A stretch of DNA of 64,000 nucleotides from positions 97,702,365 through 97,766,364 of the forward strand of contig NC_081297.1 in the NCBI RefSeq assembly GCF_030435805.1, written 5' to 3'. A program made the position numbers and the translations under genes. Numbering within the stretch: position 1 is the first letter of the stretch; every line of letters begins with the position of its first letter. The stretch is from Mustela lutreola. Its lineage: Eukaryota > Chordata > Mammalia > Carnivora > Mustelidae. The notes below the pieces were generated by a model, which worked only from the letters and a program-made list of their open reading frames with translations, did not search any database and was not told the origin of the DNA. This document shows positions 47,955 to 61,137 of the stretch, piece by piece.

Positions 47955-50900
47955 TCAGACAGCATCTCTTTGGCAAATGCCATTAAATTTGGAGTTACAG
48001 TCTTCAGAATATACCTGCTTTCCTGTTACGACAGCACAGCTCTCGTGATCCGTTGGTCCAATCATGAGAAAACTAGGAGATAAAGTATAGACATTAGAGC
48101 ATTTATTTTATGTTTCTTAAAGTTTCCAGCCAAACTTGTGCAGGTAATTGTTCAGCAACCAAAATGTTGCATAGGTTCCAGAACAGACTCTTCTTTTGTT
48201 GTAAATGACTGCATTTGGGCACACTTGATTTGCTTGCCCTCCGTACCCTCCCCCCATAATGTCTCTCTTATCTGAGGAACATTGATTGCCACAGAAGCTC
48301 CAGCCTGAAGACTAGAAGCATCCCTGTCTCTTCCTTCCCTCTCAACCCTTGAATTGCATGTATCAGCAAGTTCTAGTATTCTACCTAGAATACTAGACTG
48401 GTCCTTATATCCATTCACTATTGGCCCAGGCTGCTACTGCCTCTCCCTTATCTTTGGTCACATACTTCTGACTGAACTTCAGTATCAGTTTTTATTTTTC
48501 CCATCTATTCATTCTTCACACAGCAAAATAATTTTCTATAAAAGTTGATTAGATATTAAAATTAAAGTTTTCTCTCTGTTTAAATTTTTTTAGAGAGGGA
48601 GAGAGAGGAGAGCAGAGAGAGAGGGGGGCAATCTTAAGCAGACTCCATACCCAGCGCAGAGCCTGATGGAGGGTGGGGACACATCCATCTCATGACCCTG
48701 AGATTATGACCTAAACTGAAACCAAGAGTCAGATACTCAATCTCCTAAACCACCCAGGCACCTCTAAAATATAAGTTTTTGGTAAATACTGCATAGTAAT
48801 AGATATACTAATGAGAGTTGCAAAGCAATAACCCAGGGAGACAATTTTTTTTTTAAGTTAAAGTAAAAAACTATATAGATGACTTAAATTCTTCATTAAC
48901 TTCAATAATATGATGAGGGAAATATGTGAAGAGAATATTTTTGGAGAGAGCTATCCTTTAACTATTCTTTCCAGTTGCTGACTACTATTTTTTTTTTTTT
49001 TTTAGTATTTTATTTATTTATTTGACAGAGCAAGAGAGCACAGCAGGGGGAGCAGTAGAAGGAGAGGGAGAAGCAGGATCCCCACCAAGCAGGCAGGGAG
49101 CCCAATGCATGGCTTGATCCCACGACCCTGGGATCATGACCTGAGCTGAAGGCTGACTACTATTTAAATATAAAAACCAAACACTATTACAACCAGCTGC
49201 AATATCATTTTTTCCTAAAATAATCAAATGAAAGCTTTTTCAAAGAGATAATCTACCTTAACAATATGTTGGATATCCAAAGGTTGGGGGGAGCCTAGGT
49301 GTTCCTTACTAATTTTTGCCCAAGATTGCTATCAAAGTAGGGCCAAAGAATGAATACCACTTCACACTTTAGTTTTATGTGCATGAAAGATGATAAAATC
49401 TGGAGAATGGAAGTATCTAGAAGCAGATAAATATCGAGACTGAGATGGACTATCATTCCATGGCCTTTGCTTTAAACCTGCCACAGGTCAGGTGCTCCAG
49501 TGATGTTTAAAGAAAACACGGACACAGAGGAGAACCTGTAAATGTATGTGACCCCTAAGAATTTTAAAACACTCTTACATGTATTACCTTATGTTGTTTA
49601 CACAAGAACATTGTGAGGAAAGCTTCATTATTATTTATCACATAGATAAAGAAATTGATATCAACAAATTTAGGAGAATATTCTTTTTAAAAATATTTAT
49701 AAATTTCAGAGAAAGAGAGAGGTAGGAGGGGTAGAGGGAGTGGGTGGAAGGGAATCCCAAGCAGACTTCCCACTGAGCACCAAGCCCAACACGGGCTCAA
49801 TCTCACAACTTCAAGATCATGACCTGAGGTGAATCAAGAGTTGGCTGCTTAACTGACTGAGCGACCCAGGGCCCCAAGTTTAGGAGAATATTCTAAGGGC
49901 AAAATTTCAAACTCGTGCTTTCTGAGTTTAGCTCAAGAGATGTTTTTACACATTCCAGATGCTTTTATTTATAGGGGAATTTTATCTTTGCATTTCCTAT
50001 ATAGAATATAGTTGCTGAAAATTATTTTAATGAGATCTGAGTGTACTTAAAAATTATAAAGATGTTACCATTTCTCGTCCATTAAAATCTCCAGATATGA
50101 GCACTTTCTCGCCCTCCTTCTCATCATTAGTGAATAAGGAAGGAAAACAAAGAAAGAGAAAATTCTGAAAAAGAGAAATAGGGAAGGAAAAGGAGGAGCA
50201 GATAGAAAGAAAAGAAAGGAGGAAGAAAGATAACAAGACTAGAAAGCATGGAAGCTTATTAAAAATATCTTTCTTTCAGTAAAACAACATCACAGCTGCC
50301 ATTCTTCCCCCTCAAATAACTACTTACTCATTTTGTTCCACAAAAAGTTGTTTGTTTATCCACATCCATTGTTTTCCTGGGGATGTACTATGTAGTCCAA
50401 TCCAACCAGGATTTCCAGGTTTTAAAGTCTCCTGTATGAACTCCTATCAAGGAATTGGTATATTCATTTATTAATTTATTTTTTAAAAATTCCATGCCCT
50501 CTATAGAATAAGACAGTATGACAGGCATTGATAGAATGGTAAACAACCATTTCTTTCATAATGAATAGGTTTTAAAAAAAATGGTAATTACATTATGATT
50601 AATGAATGTTCAAAAACAATACTTAAGCCACCCACACTTCTTAGAATTGCACCCAGCAATTCTTCCTTGGTACTTAGATCCTGTATTTGATTCCTCACCA
50701 GCTCATTCAGAGTTTGGATCACTGGTAAATGTGCCTGTAGATTTGCACAATCGTGTTGACTCTCATTCCAAGTTTTAGAAGAAATTGAAAACTTGTAGCA
50801 TTTCTCTTGGTTCAGTAGCCAGTCTTTTGGGCACAAATAATTATTTCCTGAAGGAAAATGTAGGAAAAAAAATTAGATTTTACAATCAATAAAGTGTGAA

Positions 50901-53900
50901 TAATACCATATGTGATGAAAAGGCTGCTCCACTGGCAGAACAGGAATGATATTAACTCATTAATATGTATATTTCTGGCATGGAGGTAGGATTTTGGGTG
51001 AGGAGTTGGGGAGAAAAAAACATGTGAATTCTGAGTCCCATAATTAAAGGAAACAGATATTTAATATTTTTGATCATTTATAATTAACACAAGTAAGAAC
51101 CTACTGCTTAAATCTCTCTACTGCCTGGCCTAATTCCTTTTCTTGGGGTTGTCCTTACAACCTCTATTTCATTTCTGTGAGATTACTTACCATTAGCATT
51201 ACTTACATTATTGTGTTGGATACTTTGATCCTCCTATGCTTTTCGTTCACATGGTCTTAGACTTGAATAGCCTTCCCTTCCTTCTTCTTCTTCATCTAAA
51301 TTAAACTTAAATTTTACTGCTCAATTGTACTTCCATCTCAAAAACAAAGTCTTTAACTGGTCATAATTTCTGTTGCCTCTAGACTCATAACAGTTCAGTG
51401 TCCTTTAGCAACAAGTGTATATTGCCCATGTCCTGGTCATATGTGAACATCTCCTTATCTTTTACCAGACTGGAAGGTTGTTAGGAGACTGTCATATTCA
51501 TCTTTGAGTTTCCAATCATATAGCACTTTGATTATGGTTTTTAATTGTTGAATGATTGAATTAAATATCCATAAGTTAAAGCATGCCATATTTTTATTGC
51601 TAATATTTTAGTCTGTTATTTATGAGCCTAAATATTTGTAAAAATCTATTTTAGGAAATTGAATTAATATGTCCAGGTAAGATGGAAAATAAAAGTAACA
51701 TCAGTACATATGACCTGAAGAAGACTATCAAGGAATAATTTTCAATATATAAAACTTCATATATATTCTTAACTCATTAATACATTCTGTGCTGGGCAAA
51801 CATTGCCAATCCTGAATAACGGTAATTTTGCAAAATACTTGTAGACTCAGGATAAGCCTAATCTCAGTTCTACCAGTACATAGTTGTGTGTTAAAAAGTA
51901 TAAGATAACCTCAAATAATACCTCTCAATTTATGATTTGAAAGGAGCTGTGTATTATTTTTGAGAAGGAGTCATTCGGACTCCTTCTGTGGCTATTGATA
52001 GAGTGGTCAATGAAGTATAGTTGTAAAGTTGCAAAACACACTAAAAATTCCCTAAATGATTAGTGTAATACCAAAAAAAAAAAAAAAGATGCAAAATGTG
52101 GATACTAATTGCCCAAAGGATTTACTACTATGAACTCAGGTTCAAGTGCCATTTTTAAAAATAAGAAGAAATATCCTGGGGGATGAAAATGGAATAAAAC
52201 ATTTATCAAGGGGGATGCCTGGATGGCTCAGTCAGTTAAGGATTTGCATTTGGCTCAGGTCATGATCCCAAGGTCCTAGAATCAAGTCCCATATTGGGCT
52301 CCTTGCCAAGCAAAAAGCCTGGCTCTCCCTCTGCCTGCTGCTCCCCCTGCTTGTGTTCTCTTTCCCTCTCTCTCTCTCTCTCTGTGACAAATAAATAAAT
52401 AAAATCTTAAAACACACACACATATATTAAGCAACACTTTGTACCCATTCCTGTCTCAGATACTTTATATAATAACAACAACAAACACACACCCACTACA
52501 GTGGGTGATTTTCTAAGCACCTAACATATTTAGTTTTTAAAACTACTTTATTTTTTTTTTAAGATTTTATTTATTTATTTGACAGAGATCACAAGTAGGC
52601 AGAGAGGCAGAGAGAGAGAGGGGGAAGCAAGCTCCCTGCTGAGCAGAGAGCCCGATGTGGGACTCGATCCCAGGACACTGGGATCATGACCAAAGCCGAA
52701 AGCAGAGGCTTTAACCAACTGAGCCACCCAGGCGCCCCTTAAAACTACTTTATAAGATAGAAGAACATGTTAAATGACACCATGGACATCTGAGCAGAAA
52801 AATCCGGAAAGTGTGTGAAATCCCCTTTCTTTTGGTGTGAGTCAGACCTGCGAATATGATGGACTATCACTCCCATGATTAAATTATACATGATGGCAAG
52901 ATAAGATTTTGAAGACTAGGGAAGGGTGTGAAGTCAGTCAATTTTGAATAAATGAAGAGATTCCCCTGGTGGGCCTGATTTAATGAGATACAAGATGTTA
53001 AGAATGGGCCTAGGCCATTTTTAAAGAGAAAGAAAGTTCCCATTTTCTTTTAAGAATTGGGCTTTCATGTCTTGAGAGGATATACAAGAGTGACACATGG
53101 CAAGGAAATGCAGGGGTCCTATGTAAGACTAGAGTTGCCCTGGATAACAGGCGGCAAGAATCAATGACTTCAGTCCTACAACTATAAGTAGCTGAATTGT
53201 ACCAACCACCACATGAGCTTGCAAGAGGAATGTCAGGTTCAGAAACATGTGTGATCTTGTCAACATCTAAATTATAGCCTATGATACCCTGAATAGAAGA
53301 CCGAGTTCAGCTGTGCCCAAACTCCCAACCCATGGAAAACTTGAGGTAATAAATAATTATCTTAAACTGCTAAGTGTGTGGTAATTTGTTACACATTCAG
53401 AGAAAACCAGTACAGGATATATAATGGTGTTGTGTTTGTGTTAAGCAAAAGGAGCCCTTAACTGTAAGAATTACATGCAGATATATTTAGATGTTAAATG
53501 GCATGATATCTGATCATTGCTAATGTAATCTGGTTTGGGAGAGTAATGTGGGGGAGATATAATTAATACTGATTATATACTGACAAATTCTGATGAGATT
53601 TGAAAGGTACATGGAGATTTATTACATAAGTCTCTACTTATGTAGAGACTTACATAAGTCTCTACTTACTTTATTTTATTATCTAATGTGCATTTCAGGC
53701 TGGTAAGCTGGAGACCCAGGGAAGAGGTGATATTGCAGTTTGGGTATAAGAGCAGTCTTATATACAGTATAAGGCCCAATTCCCTCTTCCTTTGGGAACC
53801 TTAGTATATTTTTCTCTAAAGGCCTTCAGTTGATCAGGCAAGGCCCACCCACAGTATGGAAGGTAGTCTGCTCAACTCAGAATCCACTGATGTAAATGTC

Positions 53901-56900
53901 ATCTAAAACCTAATTTTACAGCAAAATCTAGACCAGTATTTGTTCAAATATCTGAGTACTGGGTGTGGCCTAGCTGAGTTGAAATTAAAATTAACCACCA
54001 CCATCAATTTTTTTTTTAAAGATTTTATTTATTTTGACAGAAATCACAGGCAGGCAGAGAGGCAGGCAGAGAGAGAGGAAAGGAAGCAGGCTCCCTGATG
54101 AGCAGAGAGCCTGATGCGGGGCTCGGTCCCACGACCCCAGGATCACGACCTGAGCCGAAGGCAGAGGCTTTAACCCACTGAGCCACCCAGGCGCCCCCAC
54201 CACCATTGATTTAATCTATATTAAATATTCTGTAGTTGGGGTATTATATCCCTATTTGAAAGTTTAGAAAAGTCATGTTTAATGACTTGGAATCTCTTCA
54301 TTCAAACATAGGGCAGCATGTTACAAACAAAAACAAACCTTACCTGCTAGACGGCTGATATTTACTTTCTGGGAGAAATCCATTCTTTTATCTGTACCTA
54401 GTGTAAAGAAAAAAATATAATGAGAAACATTTGAAAATGTATAGCAATCTAGGTATGCGAGGATAAAAATGCTAGCACAAAACAAAGTCAAATAAAAATT
54501 TGAAGTCTCTCTCTTATACTCAGCTTCTACTCTTCTCTTTCCCCAGAATTAGCCACTTTTATCATATCTACTTTTTACTCTTTTAGTCACTGATCACAAT
54601 CTAACTACTGTGTGCATTCTTGAACTTCATGTGTATAACTTTTTTATATACTATTTTCTTTTTCCAGCTGAACTTTTAAATTATTGTTATTTCTTCTTGG
54701 TCGAGACCTGCCACCCCAAACTCCTTTTTACTATATCAAGTTCCTTTAGCATCTTACAGCATTACTTATAGATTGTTTTTCATATAGACTGAAATCATTG
54801 CTTTCCAGGAACGTAGAAGAGCTGATAACCTGAAATGTCTTTTTATTACATTCTTGTGCTAGCTTCATTCTATCTAAAATCAGCACACACACTCACATAC
54901 AAGCCTGTTTTATTGCTTGGAAATTTTTTATTACTTGATTACTCTTGTCTTAAACTTAAGTTCAGATTTGCTTATAAGTTTAAAGGCATTACTACAGTTG
55001 TGTCCTTGTATGTACATTTAAAAATTTGATGCCAAAAAAAAAAAAAAAAGATGCCAATTTGTTTCTCTTTGGGGAGAAAACTAATTCTTTATGTAAACTT
55101 TTAAGATCATATCTTTACCCTTGGTGTCCTGAAATATGATAAGGATTTCTCTCTCAACCTCATTATCTATCTATCATCTATCTATCTATCATCTACTATT
55201 TATAGCTATCCATCTATCTGTCTTCTATCTATATCTATTTACATATCCTATTCTAAATTTGGTAGGCTCGTTTAAGCTGGAAACTCATGGTTTGGGGTTT
55301 GTTTTTTCCTCCTTGAAAATTATTATTATTATTTCAAATCTACTTTTTCCTCCTATTCTATTCTTCTGGGAATTTATTAGACATTATCTTTCGGGATGGA
55401 CAATATTTTGTGGTCTTGTCTCAGATTTCTTATATTTATTGATTTTTTTTCTTGATAATTTTCTCCTCACTCTAGGATATGTTATTAGCTACTGTGAATT
55501 TTTAGACAGAAAAAAAAAAAAAACCCACAGGAAATAGCTAAGCTATACAGTAAACCACTACATTACTTCCCCCTCCCACTCCAGAACCAAAATAAGGGGG
55601 CACATGCCTATTGCACCAACCACCACTCTCTAAGTGAAGAGCCCTAGCTTGTTCTAGTTGTGTATGTCATTGTTTTACAAGAATTTGTTTTTGTTTTTGT
55701 TTTTTATTTTGGCACGATATAGTGGCAAATGCTACTATGTGAGTGGAGTAAGCGGTTGTCAAGACAACAATCTAAAAGAGCATTCCTTAGAAGGTCTTCC
55801 AGCTAATTACTTTTCTTTAGATTTTTCCTTATAATCTATACTCTCCTCCCTGACAAAAGACTCCTTCCTGGTTTTGTCATGAGAAGTAGTTTCATTCGCA
55901 TTGTGCTGTTGCTGTACTTTCTCTACAGTGCCATTCTCTTCATTGATTGAGAGCATTATCCCCTCTGCTTCTCATTTCCTTTCCAATTTTCTAGCCTTTC
56001 CATGTTCTGTGCTCTTATTAACTTATTCTAATTTTGATACCTTTTACTGGTCTAATCCAGAATCTTAGGAGAGAACAAATGTAAACATTTATAGTCAATA
56101 TTTTGTTTGGAACTGGAAGCCATGGAAAATATTTTCAAACTGGTCAAAGTGTAAGCACAAACTTAATAGAAACACAAATATTGAAATTGTTACTAATTTG
56201 TTAAAATAATATCACTAGGAAAAAATATTGTCTCTATTAATATTTCATCAATGTGTCAAATTTTATTGATTTCTTCTCAATAGCATCTTTCTCTAAAGCA
56301 ATGATTATTGCACCAATTATTTATTTTATCACTTATGTATTACAGAAAAGAGAACTGAGTCACAAGAGGTCAATGGTAACTTGTACATACCATATTTAAT
56401 GACTAACAAGAAGCCATTTGTCCTGAAATTTAAGGGCTTTAAAAATACATAATAATTATTAGATATGTTCAACTTCCCAGAATCTCTGGTTAACAGACAA
56501 TAATGCTTACTTAGATGGATTCATGAAAACTAATATTAGTCACCTAATATTGATTGTTAAATAGGTGGAGAATTTCATATTATTAGAGTTTGATTTCAAG
56601 TAAAAGCTGAACATATTCGAAGGATATGATTGGTTGACAACTTCCCAGCCAAAATGCTGTGCCAAGTACAGAAAAATTACATTGAATAGAGTATTTATTT
56701 AGTCTTAGAAATACCTGATATTTTCCCCTGGTGTATTGGAAAAAGACAAAAACAAACTTTTCTTGCCCAATACAAAAATAAACCCTTTAGGTCTTTGTCT
56801 CCCTCAGAGAGAGTGCCTTGGGACTCATTTATTTTAGATCTCATCAAAGACCACCAGAGTTTATGTTTCCATGACAGTATTATATATAAAACAGAACCCA

Positions 56901-59900
56901 TGTTAGCCCTACATTTTAAAGAATGACTCTTTCAAGAGAAAAGCAGAAAATTACAGAAATCCATGAAATGGTCTAGTTGTTTCCAAAAGAACAACTATAG
57001 ATTATGTACAATAAATATCACTTCAGGGGGAGGGGGAAAGGTGCAGAAGTACATTTAAAATGGTTTTCAACAGGTCCTTTGTATTTTTTAACCACTACAT
57101 TGTTACATTTAAATCATTATCTCTGAAAATAGTACCAATGAACACATACTCTTTTTCTAAAACTGTATCACCAATGTTTCATAAAATAAGTCAAATTTTC
57201 AGTGGAGCCTCTTCCTAAGAAAAGATGTTGAATAAATGTTAATTTTATATTTGATTGTTTCTTAATTTTTCTTAAATTTCAAATAATTTTAAATATAACA
57301 TATACAGCTGATCAGTTTAATTTATCAATTTGGGACCACAATGTGGAGTTGATCTTAATATTAAGAAGAATTAAAAATCAGGGAGCCTGGGTGGTCAGTT
57401 GGTTAGGAGTCCAACTCTTGCTTTTGGCTCAGGTTGTGATCTCAGAATGGCAAGATCAAGTCCCCTTTAAGCTCCCACTAAGTGGGCAGTCTGCTTGAGA
57501 TTCTCTTTCTTCCTAGCCCTTTGCCCCTCTCTCCACTTGTGCGTCGGCTCTCTTTCTCTATCTCTCTCCGAAATAAACAAATCTTTTTTTAAAAAGAAGA
57601 AGTAAAAATCAATATTTATGTCCTAAAAGCGCAAAAGTAAATAAAAACTCCATACTTACCCCAAAAGTTCAGGCAAATCAGTGTGATCATGAAAATAAGG
57701 AACCCAATACAGCCAAATACTAGCATAAGACAATGATATCGTGGATACAGGGAGAAATCTGAAATATTGAGAATTTTTTGGTGACTTTTAGAGCTCACTT
57801 GAGTATTCACTTCGTAAACATTTCCCCTGTTTATTTTTATTACAAAGATAATCATGTTCATATGACACTAAAATTTGACTAATTGAAAATTTGAAAATGC
57901 AATGCAGTTACAGTCCAAAATCAAAGAGATGCTACTGTTATTTAATATGTTGGGTTGGATTGTCATTGCCTTGCTTTGTTAATTATTTGGTGATGTTTTT
58001 GATGACTTAAAAATGATATTAAATTATATATGTATTATATATAGTGTAAATACTTTATGAATAATGTAGAGTGTTATATATTATATGTATTTACATTAAT
58101 ATATAAAATATAATAGAAATATATATGTTATATTGTCTTTATACAATACTATATATTATATAATATAAACATATTATATAAATGTATAATATATAGAATA
58201 ATTCTACATACAATAATTCTAGATAAATGGAATTGTTTTACCTAACATTATTTTTGAATTGTTCATTGCCAAGTGCATATATGTTATATGTGTTACTTAT
58301 TTTAATGATCCACTGTTAGAAATTAAAGAAGGAAAAATACATTTATCGAAGTTCTATTATGTACCAATCACTAAACTGGTAATAGTCATCATGTTATTTC
58401 ACTTTTATATATGATATATTGTATTTTCCTGGCTTGAGTTTTTGGACAGGAATCAGTGTCAATCTAAGTATCATAGATCTCTGATTAATGGTGCTCATAT
58501 AGAATTATATAGAATTTATGCCATAGTACTCTTCTTGGATCAGAGTTGGCAGGAATGATCTCACAGAGGAGGAAACAGGAAGCATCCAAAGACATTGAAC
58601 AGGTCTATAAATATATTATTTTTCTCTTTCGATTGTATGTATTTGCTTCTACATCTGAGCATTTTTTAATAAGTTGGATACAATCCAGCCATTCCAGCCA
58701 ATTTGTCATCCTGGTGGCCAAAGAGAAAGTCAAATAATCTGATATTCAGATAATTATTCCCTAGTTTTTATTAGCTTATAAATAAACAAGCTCTTAATAT
58801 CAAACCTTGGTTATGCATTTCACAAATAATTTATCTTCTAAGTCATAATAAGAAGTGCTGTTTTCATGTGTATGTTTTACTTTCATTTTATAGTTTATTT
58901 TTGTTTTTGTTTTTTTTTGTTTGTTTTTTTGTTTTGTTTTTTGTTTTTTGTTTTGTTTTGTTTTGTTTTTGTCAGAGAAAGTGAGCACAGGCAGAGTGGC
59001 AGGCAGAGGCAGAGGGAGAAGCAGGCTCCCAGCTGAGCAAGGAACACGATGTGGGACTCGATCCCAGGACACTGGGATCATGACCTGAGCCAAAGGCAGC
59101 TGCTTAACCAACTGAGCCACCCAGGCGTCCCTCATTTTATGGTCTTAATGCATCTGATTTTATGTATAGTATACACTCATAGAATGTCCTGTATGTAGTA
59201 AAGCCTTTGAAATTTACCAACCAATTGTCTGTATTACAGAATAAATCCAAAATAAGTTTTGCTTTTTTTTTTTTTTTGCCTTGCCTATAGGTATTCCTTC
59301 TGCTTAAGCAGAAGTGAAAAGAACTCCACTTTAGCTGATAATCCTCAAAATACATTTCTGCAGTTTTATGAGAGACACCAAACCTAGGCATACAGATCTG
59401 CAGTTTGCTGATTCCATATTTGCTAGAAAGGGAAATGTTAAACTCATTCCAAAATAATATTATAGCTATAAATTAAAAATCAGTAATTTTTAATATAAAC
59501 CAAAATATGCATATATATATAAAGTCAAGTGAACAGAGAGCTGTGTACGTGGAGTGCATTGCCCTGGGCAATTCTGAAATTGCTATTGGCCTAAATGAAG
59601 TAATATTAAGAAGTCACTCTGTGAAACCTGTTATAACTCCTGCAAGATCACCATTGGATTATCTATATCTGCTTTCTAATGGGAAGATTTTCTTTTTGGA
59701 TTCAGTGTCAAGATTAATTCATATTTGTCTTAAGCATGGATGCAACTTCGACGCAGCTGAAAAACTGGCAATGTTTCCCTTACTCATCAAAACAGAGAAG
59801 CTTAGAAACAAATTTATAACAAGCACGAACATGCTGAATTACATACTTTTGCTTAGTTGCAGGCCTAATTCATGTTTCTAGTCCTGTCCTTCTTTCTCTC

Positions 59901-61137
59901 ATAATTTAAATGGATGTTTACTTCATATTTTATGTACATATACTCAGACTTTATATATTTTTATTCACTTTATTATAAGGTGGTTTAGAAATCACAGAAA
60001 AAGTCATTAATAATTTAGTTTAACATCTACATAAACAACCACAAGTGAGGTTGGCTTTATTATAAGTAAAAATTATGAGATTTAAGAAGAAAAAAAGATT
60101 TCCTCAAGGCCACCCATTTCATCTGCAGGGCTTAAAATACAATTTAGCCACTTCGACTCCAATGGTCAGCTTTTTACTACATCAGTCTAAGTTACTAATT
60201 AAAAAAGGTGTGTTTGCTTCTTGATATTTGGAAACAAATAGTACATGAAGAGGTTCAGCAAGAGTCCAGATGGCAGAGCTGCAATCTGTGATCAGCAATT
60301 TCAGATTCCTGGCCCATGTCATCCCAGCTCAGATCATGGCTATTTCAACAGGATTGCTTTACAAATTTATTGCAGACAGAGTGAATTTAGACATCAGTAT
60401 ATTATTGTTGATTAAACATTTCTACAGAACCTGGGACAGATCTGAAAACACACAAACACAGATAAAATATAGCAGTGTCTATATTTGTGTATAAACACAA
60501 ATATAGCAGCAGCTCTAAGTAGTGAAGATTAGTTTTAGTTTGTCCTTCTCTCATTTCCAATAGACTATTCTGCCAATCATATGGATCTTTTGTGAAGAAT
60601 AAAAAGTACAATCTGTATACATGAAAATGATTTTTATGCTGTAGAATACTCTAGAACCACTGCTACTCCCACCATTAGCATATTTTTACCTTCCCTGTGT
60701 GGCAGGTATCTTCATGTCAATATCATTCCCAAATAATCGCTCCTAAAAATCTTGTATTTTATAAGATGAATAATCTCTTTTAAAATACTATTTTTGACCT
60801 TTTACTTGAAAGTTACACTTTTTTTCTTATGCTATAATATTGAGGGGATTACACATCATTGTATTAGCATTTCACGTGGCTGCAAAAATACTGCATTTTT
60901 CAAGTTTTTGTGAGTCTAAATAACCTATCTTAGACAATGTATGAATTTTTTAAAGTCCCAGAATGTAGTTAATTTTAACTCTTTTAAATATTCAAAGATA
61001 ATAATCTTCTTAAGAGAGTAATGCAATTTCAAGCTGGAGTCAGAATGAAGGAAGATAATATTCCTACCTTTAGGCCTCTGTCTGGATTTTAAAATATTCC
61101 TGTAATCCAATACCATATAGCCATCTTCATTTTCCAT
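47955..61137 (-). CDS. KLRF2: KLRF2 (NKp65), activating NK-type receptor with hemITAM, 6 coding exons, 201 aa
   Basis: Coding exons in transcript order are 61068-61137, 57660-57758, 54344-54397, 50699-50847, 50328-50443 and 47955-48072. Phases are 1,1,1,0,2, all boundaries are GT/AG, and the sum is 606 bp. The start MENEDGYMVL matches human KLRF2 and holds the hemITAM DGYxxL (residues 5-10, Tyr7) that signals through Syk in NKp65. The transmembrane segment is about 33-55. A small 54-bp exon encodes the stalk (KRMDFSQKVNIS). The CTLD spans about 80-196, with LCPKDWLL, CYKFS, LQAHL.VIQ, FIQETLKPG, GWIGL, IGPTD..SCAVVTG, VYSEDC and GICQRDA. Sequons are NIS 69 and NES 102. The C-terminus stops at RDAV, about nine residues before the end of the human protein as I recall it. 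In human the ligand is CLEC2A, encoded next door. Confidence 0.94.
48575..48764 (-). mobile_element. CAN-SINE, diverged, in KLRF2 intron 5
   Basis: gagagggagagagagg, catgaccctgagattatgacc and ccacccaggcacc occur in order. Confidence 0.8.
48990..49150 (-). mobile_element. CAN-SINE, 5' end missing
   Basis: Starts with a T-run and atttatttatttgacagagc, and stops after gacctgagctgaaggc without the usual end. The target gctgactactattt flanks both sides. Confidence 0.85.
49530..49680 (+). mobile_element. Probable MIR fragment
   Basis: ctcttacatgtattacctta and attgtgaggaaagcttcatt fit the middle of MIR. Confidence 0.45.
49685..49878 (-). mobile_element. CAN-SINE with 16-bp target duplication
   Basis: The target tttaggagaatattct precedes it (about 49669-49684) and follows it (49879-49894). 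Confidence 0.88.
51230..51570 (+). mobile_element. L2 LINE 3' end in KLRF2 intron 3
   Basis: gacttgaatagccttccctt, ttaccagactggaaggttg and ttgttgaatgattgaatt match the L2 3' end order. Confidence 0.6.
52212..52415 (+). mobile_element. CAN-SINE
   Basis: gggatgcctggatggctcag, catgatcccaaggtcctag and the aataaataaaatctt tail, with a short CA tract at the end. Confidence 0.88.
52549..52738 (-). mobile_element. CAN-SINE with target duplication
   Basis: taaaactactttat lies before the T-run and again after caggcgcccc. Confidence 0.92.
52800..53415 (+). mobile_element. Old LTR fragment, possibly ERVL-MaLR (MLT1-like)
   Basis: ggtaataaataattatctta, ctaagtgtgtggtaatttg and ttacacattcagagaaaacc resemble the 3' end of an old mammalian LTR, preceded by ggaatgtcaggttc-type text. 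The family is uncertain. It is an ancient, decayed fossil. Confidence 0.4.
54007..54197 (-). mobile_element. CAN-SINE
   Basis: A young-looking copy. The target ccaccaccatcaat recurs as ccaccaccattgat. Confidence 0.92.
54480..57375 (+). other. KLRF2 intron 2, mostly unassigned
   Basis: A (CTAT)n microsatellite lies at about 55160-55235 and short A/T runs occur at about 55028 and 55511. The open frame at 55136-55537 is low-complexity and hydrophobic and I do not call it a gene. Confidence 0.4.
57381..57593 (+). mobile_element. CAN-SINE, diverged, just downstream of KLRF2 exon 2
   Basis: gggagcctgggtggtcagtt, gcttttggctcaggttgtg and a caaatcttttt tail. It ends about 65 bases from the exon 2 donor. 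Confidence 0.85.
58010..58260 (+). repeat. AT-rich low-complexity tract
   Basis: Nearly all A and T with many TATA units, in KLRF2 intron 1. Confidence 0.8.
58905..59130 (-). mobile_element. CAN-SINE with a TTTTG-rich tail
   Basis: A TTTTG/TTTG tract at about 58905-58972 is followed by a SINE body ending cacccaggcgtccc. tcattttat flanks both ends. Confidence 0.88.
59135..61060 (+). other. KLRF2 intron 1, upstream part, no exon supported
   Basis: A 124-codon open frame at 59507-59881 shows no domain, no repeat motif and no matching splice sites. A short perfect hairpin with 10-bp arms (atatttgtgt / acacaaatat) lies at about 60480-60505. Confidence 0.35.

Noticed and set aside
55136-55537. 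133-codon open frame rich in I, L, F and S
   Set aside because: It begins in a CTAT microsatellite and is low-complexity throughout. It is on the strand opposite to KLRF2 and has no recognisable domain.
59507-59881. 124-codon open frame in KLRF2 intron 1
   Set aside because: No domain, no signal or membrane segment, no family resemblance, and AT-rich codons. An isolated open frame of this length is expected by chance in 64 kb.
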